The notes under the pieces were generated by a model, which saw nothing but the letters and a program-made list of their open reading frames with translations, did not search any database and was not told the origin of the DNA. Both the position numbers and the translations under genes were made by a program. A stretch of 6,289 nt of DNA from Deltaproteobacteria bacterium (GTDB taxonomy: Bacteria; Desulfobacterota; DSM-4660; Desulfatiglandales; Desulfatiglandaceae): positions 1 through 6,289 of the forward strand of contig JAFCZI010000142.1 in the NCBI GenBank assembly GCA_019314425.1. Reading direction: 5' to 3'. Shown here one piece after another: positions 1-6,274 of this stretch (position 1 is its first letter; each line of letters begins with the position of its first letter).

Positions 1-1005
1 TGTGAAGTCTCCCAGGCTGGCGGTCAGTTTTTCCAGCCGGCTGACCTCATCAAGGATCATATTCAGTTTTTTTAACGCGGTTTCATCTTCCAGGTTATTC
101 CGGATCTGATAGCTGAACCCACCAATAATCATCAGCGGGCTTTTGATCTCATGGACCACGTGGGCTACGGTGGTTCCAACGGCCGCAAGACGTCCTGCGC
201 GAAGCAGTTTCTCTTCCAGTTTTTTCTGAGCGGATACATCTCGAATAATGGCTGTAAATATGTATGTATCGTCCATTTCATGAAAGCTCAATCCCAGCTC
301 TATGGGAAATTCCTCACCGCCTTTGCGAATGGCGATAAGTGATTGGGTCTTGTTCATGAATTCTGATTTCTTTTTTTTTAAAAACCTCTTGACAAAGTGA
401 GCATGATCGCCATATCTCGGCGGAATGATCATATTCAAGTTTTTTTTCAGAACCGTCGCTCTCTTGTAACCGAAAATTCGTTCCGCCGCATTGTTGAACA
501 GTATGATTTCGTGGTCTTCGTTTATGCTGATGATGGCGTCCGTTGCCGTATCCAGGATGGCCCGGATTTTCTTCTCCGAGGCCCTCAATCTGTTGAGGAG
601 GTTCCGGTATTCCGTGACATCCCTTGAGATTTCAACAAAATACTGCTGACCCGTTTTACGGTTTGTGACCGGGTACATGATTCGGCGTAAGGCCTTCGAA
701 TTTTCCCCTTCCGGGCCGTGCCGAATGTTTACTTCCACCTTTTTTCCGGTTTCTTTGGCTCTTTGAAGGGGGCAGTTCCGATCCTCCAGGTGACAGTGGA
801 TTCCTGACATCTTTCTGATATCATAACATTTTTTACAAAGAACGGCCTCTTTTAAAAGGCCACGTTCCTCCAGGAAAACCCGGTTGACATCCTGAATGAC
901 ACCGTTTTTGTCCACTACCATGATTTCTTCGCTGATGCCGTCAAAAATGGTTTCCAGGAAGGCTTCAGAGGTTTCCATGTCGGCTGAACGATAATGATTT
1001 TCCAA
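1..1005 (-). CDS. PAS-domain sensor histidine kinase, N-terminal 335 residues (C-terminus cut by window edge)
   Basis: Two-component sensor kinase, open from a TTG at 1005 to the left edge (335 codons). A first PAS-like domain (about residues 15-130) carries a Cys/His cluster: C57, C60 (CKKCY), H70, C71, H72 and C78 (NCPL). A short helical linker leads to a second, classical PAS/PAC domain (about 147-265; ILDTATDAI at 150, then NNAAERIFGY). A HisKA dimerisation domain follows, with the H-box VHEIKSPL; H285 is the expected phosphorylation site. The ATP-binding HATPase domain should lie beyond the edge. No transmembrane segment or signal peptide is visible, so this part looks cytoplasmic. The TTG start is preferred because GGGGAG sits six bases upstream; the ATG at 978 (residue 10) has no ribosome-binding site. 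It is the fourth gene of a probable minus-strand operon. The kinase call is secure; its signal and response regulator are unknown. Confidence 0.9.
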   Translation of the reverse strand, partial: MENHYRSADMETSEAFLETIFDGISEEIMVVDKNGVIQDVNRVFLEERGLLKEAVLCKKCYDIRKMSGIHCHLEDRNCPLQRAKETGKKVEVNIRHGPEGENSKALRRIMYPVTNRKTGQQYFVEISRDVTEYRNLLNRLRASEKKIRAILDTATDAIISINEDHEIILFNNAAERIFGYKRATVLKKNLNMIIPPRYGDHAHFVKRFLKKKKSEFMNKTQSLIAIRKGGEEFPIELGLSFHEMDDTYIFTAIIRDVSAQKKLEEKLLRAGRLAAVGTTVAHVVHEIKSPLMIIGGFSYQIRNNLEDETALKKLNMILDEVSRLEKLTASLGDFT

Positions 1006-1007
1006 AA

Positions 1008-1580
1008 TTATCTCCCCATCCATGGGCTGAAAAATGTGTATTCAAGGGAAAGGATATCAAACATTTCGTCGGCTCCCTCCCTGATGGCTTCGTACAACTC
1101 TTTCATGGTCGACGCTTTGGTCAATGATGCGCGGTAGGATGTATCATCAAAAAATTCCGGATCAAGGGGAAGCAGGACCTGGTCAAGATTACCGTGCCAG
1201 TGGACTTTGAGGGCTGCCTTCATGGAAAATACCTTCTTGTACATGGCCCACAAGAGATCGGTCCTCAAAATCGGGTGAACCTGGTTGATCATGCAATCGG
1301 TCAGTCCAACCAGGTAATAAATCTCCCGCATCTTTTTTTCATCCCCGCGATTCACATACATGGACCGAATGGTAAAGGACATTCCCCCTTTGAGGGAAAA
1401 ATGAGGGGGCAGTGTGGCCAGTCCTTCCGGTTTGTATTCAAGGGTTTCTGCGAGACTTGATCGCATTTGAACAAAGTGAGATGTGCGCCAGAGCCCCTTT
1501 CGAAACCGCCAGGGTTCAGGTGCGGCCAACCCTTCCGAGGGCCTTTTGCGCTTGTGATGGAGGTCAATAACCTTTCCCAT
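1008..1580 (-). CDS. Conserved-looking hypothetical protein, about 190 residues, between xerD and the kinase
   Basis: I do not recognise this protein. From the ATG at 1580 it begins MGKVIDLHHKRKR, a short hydrophobic start followed by a very basic patch. A soluble-looking mixed alpha/beta body follows, rich in aromatic residues, with WRFRKGLWR (24-32), MYKKVF (113-118), KVHWHG (125-130) and an acidic helical C-terminus ending PWMGR. It has one cysteine (C96) and no signal peptide, membrane segment or known catalytic motif. The frame also opens at an ATG at 1682, adding 34 residues and overlapping the end of xerD by 19 bases. I prefer 1580 because the extension is short, hydrophobic and unlike the rest, and because AGGTGA and GGCGGA lie just upstream of 1580, although the first is close. 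Its stop lies two bases before the kinase start, so the two are probably co-translated. That makes a role linked to the kinase possible but unproven. Confidence 0.7.
   Translation of the reverse strand: MGKVIDLHHKRKRPSEGLAAPEPWRFRKGLWRTSHFVQMRSSLAETLEYKPEGLATLPPHFSLKGGMSFTIRSMYVNRGDEKKMREIYYLVGLTDCMINQVHPILRTDLLWAMYKKVFSMKAALKVHWHGNLDQVLLPLDPEFFDDTSYRASLTKASTMKELYEAIREGADEMFDILSLEYTFFSPWMGR
1012..1017 (-). promoter_or_regulatory. Ribosome-binding site of the sensor kinase (supports TTG start)
   Basis: GGGGAG on the minus strand, inside the last codons of the upstream hypothetical gene and six bases before the TTG at 1005. The stop codon TAA of the upstream gene (1008-1010) lies between this site and the TTG. 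Ribosomes finishing the upstream gene would therefore be placed to restart on the kinase. The alternative ATG at 978 has no comparable purine run in front of it. Confidence 0.55.
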
Positions 1581-1663
1581 TTTCACCTGTTCCGCCTGAG
1601 TAAATTTTTTCTGAACACTCGGTTCCCATAGCGGGAGTCGGCAGTGTTCAATTAGAAAAAATA

Positions 1664-2545
1664 TCACGGCCTCGGATGGCATGTTTCGTGAAGTTCCTTC
1701 AGCCTTTTTCTCGTCACATGGGTGTAGATCTGGGTGGTGGTGATGTCGACATGCCCCAGCATCACCTGAACGGAACGCAGATCCGCACCCGCTTCCAGGA
1801 GATGGCTGGCGAACGAATGCCGCAGTCCGTGTGGTGTTATACTTTTTTTGATGCCTGACATGCTACCATGATTCTTGATGATCTTCCAGAATCCCTGCCG
1901 TGTCAATAATTTTCCTCTGAAGTTCAAAAACAGGCAAGGTGGATGGCCACCTTTCAGCAGGGCCGGTCGTCCGTCGGAAAGATACGATTGCACGGCGTGG
2001 CGCGCCTTTTCACCAAACGGCACCAACCGCTCTTTTGACCCTTTTCCCAGGGTCTTCACATAACCGGCCTCCAAATTGACGTCCAGTATCTTGAGGCCCA
2101 CCAATTCTGAGACCCGCAGTCCGGTGGCGTAAAGGAGCTCCAGCATGGCTCTGTCGCGCTGCCCCAGGGGTGTTGTGATGTCCGGTTGTAAAAGGAGTTG
2201 CTCAACTTCATCGAGGCTCAGGACATCCGGCAGTTTTCGTTGCATGCGCGGTGTTTCCAGAAGCCTTGCCGGATTCTCTTTGATTCTGCCTTCTGAAACG
2301 AGAAACCGGAAAAACGTTTTGATGGCGGAGATATTCCGGGCCCGGGACCTTTTGGAGAGGTCATGGGTCAGGCTGCCCAGGTAGTCTCGAAGCTCATTTC
2401 GGGAAATTTTAACAGGGTTTAAATTCCGGCTTTCCAGATAAGCGATAAGCCGGACAAGGTCTCGACTGTAGGCTTGGATGGTGTTTTCAGCAAGCCCCCG
2501 TTCAACCCGCAAATAGGTGATAAATTCATCTACCAGATCGTACAT
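1664..2545 (-). CDS. xerD: Site-specific tyrosine recombinase XerD
   Basis: Chromosome-dimer resolving recombinase. In known systems it acts with XerC at the dif site under FtsK control at the division septum. The 293 residues (E. coli XerD has 298) comprise an N-terminal SAM-like DNA-binding domain (about 1-95) and a C-terminal catalytic domain. All active-site residues are visible: R144 (TGLRVSE), K168 (GKGSKER), H239 and R242 (PHGLRHSF), H265 (LGHVD) and nucleophile Y274 (QIYTHV), at constant small offsets from E. coli XerD. The C-terminus RLKELHETCHPRP resembles XerD (LHQQHHPRA) more than XerC. The start at 2545 has AGGGGT seven bases upstream and an in-frame TGA a few codons before it. 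It follows the peptidase gene by 66 bases on the same strand. The housekeeping context and absence of phage or integron genes argue against a mobile-element integrase. XerC or a single-recombinase XerH-type role is less likely. Confidence 0.93.
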   Translation of the reverse strand: MYDLVDEFITYLRVERGLAENTIQAYSRDLVRLIAYLESRNLNPVKISRNELRDYLGSLTHDLSKRSRARNISAIKTFFRFLVSEGRIKENPARLLETPRMQRKLPDVLSLDEVEQLLLQPDITTPLGQRDRAMLELLYATGLRVSELVGLKILDVNLEAGYVKTLGKGSKERLVPFGEKARHAVQSYLSDGRPALLKGGHPPCLFLNFRGKLLTRQGFWKIIKNHGSMSGIKKSITPHGLRHSFASHLLEAGADLRSVQVMLGHVDITTTQIYTHVTRKRLKELHETCHPRP

Positions 2546-2611
2546 TCCGCTGACCCCTGTTTTTCCTCAAGATCGCCAAAATCGATCCGACCCGCTATGT
2601 TCTGCCGGAAA

Positions 2612-3736
2612 TCACGAAAAATCATAGAAATGATCATTTTTGGTCAGAATTCTGGGCCCTTCAGCTTCCAGAACAACCATTTCCTCAAGGCGCACCCCCC
2701 CCTTGCCCGGGATGTAGATGCCCGGTTCAACGGTGAAAACGTTCCCGGGTTGCAGCAGGACGGCGTTTCTCGGCCCGAGTCTTGGCCCTTCATGGGTGGC
2801 AAGGCCGACCCCGTGGCCCAGGCCGTGTCCGAAGTATGCACCGAAACCGGCATCAGCAATAATATCTCTGGCAACAGCATCCACCCGGGTGCTTTGTACC
2901 GAAGGGTGGATTTTTTCCAGAACCGCCAGTTGTGCCTGCCGAACCGTGCGGTAAATGGTCTTGAACGTGTCATCCGGTTCACCCACAAAAACCGTTCGTG
3001 TGATGTCGGAGCAGTAACCGTTCAGCCGAACCCCGGCATCCAGGATAATCGGTTCTCGAGACCGGATTTTTCGGTTTGAGGGCACCGCGTGGGGCAGCGC
3101 ACTGTTGGGGCCTGATGCCACAATAGATGGAAAAGAGAGCCCTTCCGCACCGGCCTCCTTTGCCAGGCCTTTGATCTGCCAGGCCACGTCTTTCTCCGTT
3201 ACACCCGGCTTGAGCGCCGAAATGACTTCATCCAGGATGTCTGAAATCATGTCCGCTGCATTTTCGAGCGCTTCAACCTCCCGGTCTTCTTTGATTTCGC
3301 GCATATTCTCCACCATGCCGTTCAAAGGGGTCAATGCGGCCGGGGGTGAGAGCCGGGCGAGCGTTTCCGCAGTCTTCCGGTGTAGATCCCATGTCACGAA
3401 ATCTTCTTCAAAACCAAGATTGTGCAGGTTGAATCCTTTTGTGAAATCCGGAATGTCGTCCACAAAATTCTTTTTGAGGGTATACACTTCAAACGCCGCC
3501 GCTTCGTTTTCAGCGGCAAGTGTATATCTGGAATCCGTTATCAACAGGCGGTTTGTACCATTGATCAGAAGGGACCCCGAGGATTCGGTGAACTGGCTGT
3601 CTTCCGCACTGAAACCGGAAAGATAGCGCCGGTTTTCAGGTTTGAGAATCCAGGCCCCATCGCAACCGGTTTCAGCGGACGACGGCAATAATCGGACCAG
3701 CGCCCCCGCCCGTTTCGCGTAAATTGATTCATCCAT
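2612..3736 (-). CDS. pepP: M24-family Xaa-Pro aminopeptidase (aminopeptidase P-like)
   Basis: Cytoplasmic dinuclear-metal peptidase that removes an N-terminal residue preceding proline, or splits Xaa-Pro dipeptides. It has 374 residues, typical of the compact bacterial Xaa-Pro peptidases and shorter than E. coli PepP (about 440). An N-terminal creatinase-like domain (about 1-145) precedes the pita-bread catalytic domain (about 150-370). The five metal ligands are all present: D233 (LDAGVR), D244 (CSDITRT), H308 (GHGLGHGVG), E337 (VEPGIY) and E351 (VRLEE). H216 (LPHA) and H315 (THEGP) match the substrate-binding histidines of the family. The ATG at 3736 has GAGGT five bases upstream and a good promoter further out. 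It is the first gene of the probable operon. The family and metal site are secure; the exact choice between PepP and prolidase (PepQ) activity cannot be settled from sequence. Confidence 0.92.
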   Translation of the reverse strand: MDESIYAKRAGALVRLLPSSAETGCDGAWILKPENRRYLSGFSAEDSQFTESSGSLLINGTNRLLITDSRYTLAAENEAAAFEVYTLKKNFVDDIPDFTKGFNLHNLGFEEDFVTWDLHRKTAETLARLSPPAALTPLNGMVENMREIKEDREVEALENAADMISDILDEVISALKPGVTEKDVAWQIKGLAKEAGAEGLSFPSIVASGPNSALPHAVPSNRKIRSREPIILDAGVRLNGYCSDITRTVFVGEPDDTFKTIYRTVRQAQLAVLEKIHPSVQSTRVDAVARDIIADAGFGAYFGHGLGHGVGLATHEGPRLGPRNAVLLQPGNVFTVEPGIYIPGKGGVRLEEMVVLEAEGPRILTKNDHFYDFS

Positions 3737-3764
3737 AGTCTACCTCAAATTTCAAAATAGATCC

Positions 3765-3793
3765 ATTCTAGCAAAAGTGTTTTGGGAAAGCAA
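3765..3793 (-). promoter_or_regulatory. Predicted sigma-70 promoter for the peptidase-xerD operon
   Basis: On the minus strand a -35 box TTGCTT (3788-3793) is followed by a 17-base spacer and a -10 box TAGAAT (3765-3770). The TGC just before the -10 makes it an extended -10. Transcription would begin near 3758, giving a leader of about 22 bases that contains the GAGGT ribosome-binding site of the peptidase gene. Box sequences and spacing are read directly; activity is inferred. Confidence 0.6.
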
Positions 3794-3861
3794 TTGTGGG
3801 TGATGGCCATGGGATTGGCAAAAATCATATTTTCCCAGGAATGGGGCATGCCCATGATCGG

Positions 3862-3890
3862 TTGACAGAACCCCGCCCACCTGCTAGAAA
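3862..3890 (+). promoter_or_regulatory. Predicted sigma-70 promoter for the RNase II-family gene
   Basis: A perfect -35 box TTGACA (3862-3867), a 17-base spacer and a -10 box TAGAAA (3885-3890). Transcription would begin near 3897, leaving a leader of about 35 bases. The leader contains GGGTGAT (3917-3923), a good match to the anti-Shine-Dalgarno, eight bases before the ATG at 3932. A small inverted repeat, ATGGG/CCCAT with a five-base loop (3841-3855), ends six bases upstream of the -35 and could be a protein-binding site, which is speculative. Confidence 0.65.
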
Positions 3891-3931
3891 TCCTGAAAAC
3901 TTCCTTGAAAGGGTATGGGTGATTCTCAAAT

Positions 3932-5917
3932 ATGGCTATTGGAAGCATTGTTGAATATATTGATCAGAGCCGATTGGTTTGTACTGTCTGTTTGCAGGAC
4001 AAGGGGAACCGGCTGCATCTGCTGACCCCCGCCAACCGGGAAGTGAACCTTTCCCCGAAAAGGACCCTGCTCGTTTCAGGGGTCCAGCTTGATGTGGCAC
4101 AGCCAAGGGATCAGTTGCTTCAGAAGCTGCAACAGATAGAAACGTTGCGAATAAAGCTGAAGGAAGAGATTGATGTCAAGGAAGTGTGGGAGCTGATTCG
4201 GGACGAGGAGGAGGTTTTCGACCACCGTTATCTGGCACAGCTGGCTTTCGGCGAGGAGGCCGCCGAGGAACACTTTTCGGCGGTGGTGCGGGCTCTTTTT
4301 GAAAACAAGCTCTATTTCAAGATGAAAAACGGACTCTTTCGGCCCAACTCGAAGGATCGTGTCGAACAGATTATCCGGCAGGAAGCGGAAGCCGCCGAAA
4401 AGGCGGAGCGACTTGAACAGGGGGGGCGGTGGCTCGAAGAAGTGCATCAGGGAAAACAAAGCAAAGTGCCTGATTGCAGCAAAGATATTATCCAGCTTTT
4501 GATTCAGCTGGCCCTTTACGGTGCTGATGCCGATGATTTCAAATATGGCAAGGAATTGCTTTCATATGCGGGCATAAATGATATCCGGCAGGCCAGGCCT
4601 CTGCTGATAGCGCTGGGTGAGTGGGGGGAAGACGAGCCCCTTGATCTAATGCGGTCGGGAGTGGAAACTGCTTTTACGGCTACGCAACTGGAAGCGTCTG
4701 CGCGCCTGGCGGTTTCGGGGTTTTCTGAAAATCAGCGTGAAGACCTGCGGTCCCTGCCTGTTATGACCATTGACGGACCCAAGACCCAGGACTTTGATGA
4801 CGCCATCAGTGTAGAAGTTATTGATAATGGGTTAAGAATCGGTGTCCATATCGCCGATGTGGCGGCGGTGATCAAAAAGGACAGCCCCGTTGACGTCGCG
4901 GCAAGGGACCGGGCTTCGTCTCTATATATGCCCAGAAGACAAATCCCCATGATTCCCGAGGATCTTTCCCAGGATTTGTTAAGTTTGAAAGAAGGGTGTG
5001 ATCGTCCGGCGATTTCTCTTCTGGCAAGGTTCGGCCCGGACGGGTCGCTGTTGCGATATCGTTTTACCGCCAGCATGATTCGGGTTGATCGGAAACTGAC
5101 CTACGATGATGTGAATGAAACCCTTTTGGAGGAAACCCAATTTCGAGAACTGCACCGATTGGCGGAAAGGCTTCGCCAAAAACGGATGGACAGCGGCGCC
5201 ATGAATCTTTCTCTGCCTGATCTGGAGGTGGTCATTGATGAAGCGGGTCTCTTGAACCTGGAACGGGTGCCACAGGACTCACCGTCCCGAACGATTGTTG
5301 CGGAGTTCATGATTCTTTACAATGAACTGGCGGCTGAGTTTTGCTGGAAGAATGACATCCCCGTACTGTTCAGGGCGCAATCGCAACCAACGGAAAAGTT
5401 GCCCCTGGATGAAAGAGGGTATGTTTTTTATGTGTTTCAACAGCGAAGAAAACTGAGCCCCCTTCACATCAGTACGAAGCCAAAGCCCCACAGCGGTCTG
5501 GGGGTCTCCGTTTACATCCAGGCGACCTCTCCCATACGCAGATATCTTGACCTTGTCGCACAGCGGCAATTAACCAGTTTTCTCGAGAAACGCACCCCCC
5601 TTTATAATGGGGAAAACCTGGAAGAGATCAGGGTTTCCGTCGAACCTCTGGTTAAAGCCCTGGGGCGCATCCAGCGAAACCGTTTACGCTATTGGACTTT
5701 GAAATACCTGGGAATGAACCTGGGCAAAACATTTAACGCCCTGATCCTGGATGAACTCAAAAATAAATACAGGATCGTTTTGACGGATGTTCTCCTGGTG
5801 ACGGACATCAAGCGTCAGGATGGCACCATATTTTCCAAAGGGCAGGAAATCCAGGTAAAAGTCAAAAAGGCAGACCCGTGGGAGGATGTGATTACACTGG
5901 AATATGTGTCGTCATAG
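3932..5917 (+). CDS. RNase II-family (RNB domain) 3'-5' exoribonuclease, helix-turn-helix type
   Basis: Processive hydrolytic exoribonuclease that degrades RNA from the 3' end, a cytoplasmic RNA-decay role. It has 661 residues (E. coli RNase II 644, RNase R 813). In order: a small beta-rich N-terminal domain (about 1-50), a probable winged-helix segment (about 80-140), a charged helix (about 141-170), the RNB catalytic domain (about 265-590) and a degenerate S1/OB-like C-terminus (about 595-660). The four catalytic aspartates appear as D281, D287, D289 and D290 (TIDGPKTQDFDD), matching E. coli D201, D207, D209 and D210. R536 in ATSPIRRY matches catalytic R500, and EFMILYNE (458-465) is a family signature. 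The winged-helix N-terminus in place of two cold-shock domains recalls the Deinococcus and cyanobacterial RNase II homologues, so I give no rnb or rnr symbol. The start has GGGTGAT upstream and its own promoter. Divergent from the peptidase operon; no clear terminator follows. Confidence 0.93.
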   Translation: MAIGSIVEYIDQSRLVCTVCLQDKGNRLHLLTPANREVNLSPKRTLLVSGVQLDVAQPRDQLLQKLQQIETLRIKLKEEIDVKEVWELIRDEEEVFDHRYLAQLAFGEEAAEEHFSAVVRALFENKLYFKMKNGLFRPNSKDRVEQIIRQEAEAAEKAERLEQGGRWLEEVHQGKQSKVPDCSKDIIQLLIQLALYGADADDFKYGKELLSYAGINDIRQARPLLIALGEWGEDEPLDLMRSGVETAFTATQLEASARLAVSGFSENQREDLRSLPVMTIDGPKTQDFDDAISVEVIDNGLRIGVHIADVAAVIKKDSPVDVAARDRASSLYMPRRQIPMIPEDLSQDLLSLKEGCDRPAISLLARFGPDGSLLRYRFTASMIRVDRKLTYDDVNETLLEETQFRELHRLAERLRQKRMDSGAMNLSLPDLEVVIDEAGLLNLERVPQDSPSRTIVAEFMILYNELAAEFCWKNDIPVLFRAQSQPTEKLPLDERGYVFYVFQQRRKLSPLHISTKPKPHSGLGVSVYIQATSPIRRYLDLVAQRQLTSFLEKRTPLYNGENLEEIRVSVEPLVKALGRIQRNRLRYWTLKYLGMNLGKTFNALILDELKNKYRIVLTDVLLVTDIKRQDGTIFSKGQEIQVKVKKADPWEDVITLEYVSS

Positions 5918-5944
5918 ATCGCCAAATGGTTTTATATGAAAATG

Positions 5945-5986
5945 AACTTCCAACATTGAACGTCCAACGTCGAACATCGAATAATG
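5945..5986. repeat. Degenerate 7-base tandem repeat, six units
   Basis: Six consecutive heptamers starting with AA fit a consensus near AACRTYS. Units begin at 5945, 5952, 5959, 5966, 5973 and 5980. The third, fourth and fifth are AACGTCC, AACGTCG and AACATCG; the first and last are the most divergent (AACTTCC, AATAATG). The tract starts 28 bases after the RNase stop codon. Similar AACGTCGAACATCGAA-type strings are, from memory, scattered between genes in deltaproteobacterial and some environmental genomes. Function is unknown. Confidence 0.6.
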
Positions 5987-6208
5987 ATGTCGCTTCGCTC
6001 CCCAAAATGTTGAAGTAAAAATGAATATTGTGTATTATCTCATTTTCATGTTTTGTTGTGCCCGCAGCATGGGGGTTAGTGCTTGAGTTGTTGACTTGGA
6101 TAATAAGAACAATGAAGTTGACATAAATCAGTTTATGACGATTATCAGGAATGTCGTTGCCAATTGCAGAGGCTTTGATGGTAAGAAAAGGATCAGGAGA
6201 GAAAAGCG

Positions 6209-6274
6209 ATGTTGAACAAACTGAAGGGATGGAAGGACGTTCTCTATTATGGAAACATCATTATTACCGAATAA
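6209..6274 (+). CDS. Possible small ORF, 21 residues, unknown
   Basis: ATG at 6209 to TAA at 6272-6274, beginning MLNKLKGWKDVL. A strong Shine-Dalgarno AGGAGA (6195-6200) lies eight bases upstream, which is the only reason to take it seriously. The peptide has a basic amphipathic N-terminus and a beta-prone tail, with no domain. It could be a leader peptide for a gene beyond the edge, the 5' end of a gene broken by an early stop, or chance in AT-rich DNA. The context does not decide. Confidence 0.22.
   Translation: MLNKLKGWKDVLYYGNIIITE

Noticed and set aside
1664..2545. Integron or phage integrase marking a mobile element
   Set aside because: Length, active-site spacing and C-terminus fit chromosomal XerD, and no att-like repeats, tRNA or phage genes flank it.
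2560..2580. Inverted repeat GATCG/CGATC between the peptidase gene and xerD as a terminator
   Set aside because: The stem is only five base pairs and no run of T follows in the direction of transcription.
2474..3079. Plus-strand ORF of 201 codons
   Set aside because: It lies antisense across the peptidase gene and the start of xerD, whose protein motifs are unmistakable. It has no recognisable domain or ribosome-binding site.
3105..3626. Plus-strand ORF of 173 codons
   Set aside because: It is antisense to the N-terminal half of the peptidase; Ser/Arg-rich composition is typical of a reverse-strand shadow.
3745..3948. Minus-strand ORF of 67 codons in the divergent spacer
   Set aside because: It overlaps both promoters and the start of the RNase gene, has no ribosome-binding site, and its translation shows no family pattern.
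4076..4459. Minus-strand ORF of 127 codons inside the RNase gene
   Set aside because: Leu/Phe/Pro-rich translation of the reverse strand of a well-supported coding region.
5945..5986. CRISPR array
   Set aside because: Units are seven bases with no spacers; CRISPR repeats are much longer and separated by unique spacers.
6084..6086. In-frame TGA read as selenocysteine
   Set aside because: Many deltaproteobacteria make selenoproteins, but there is no redox motif around this codon and no convincing stem-loop just after it.
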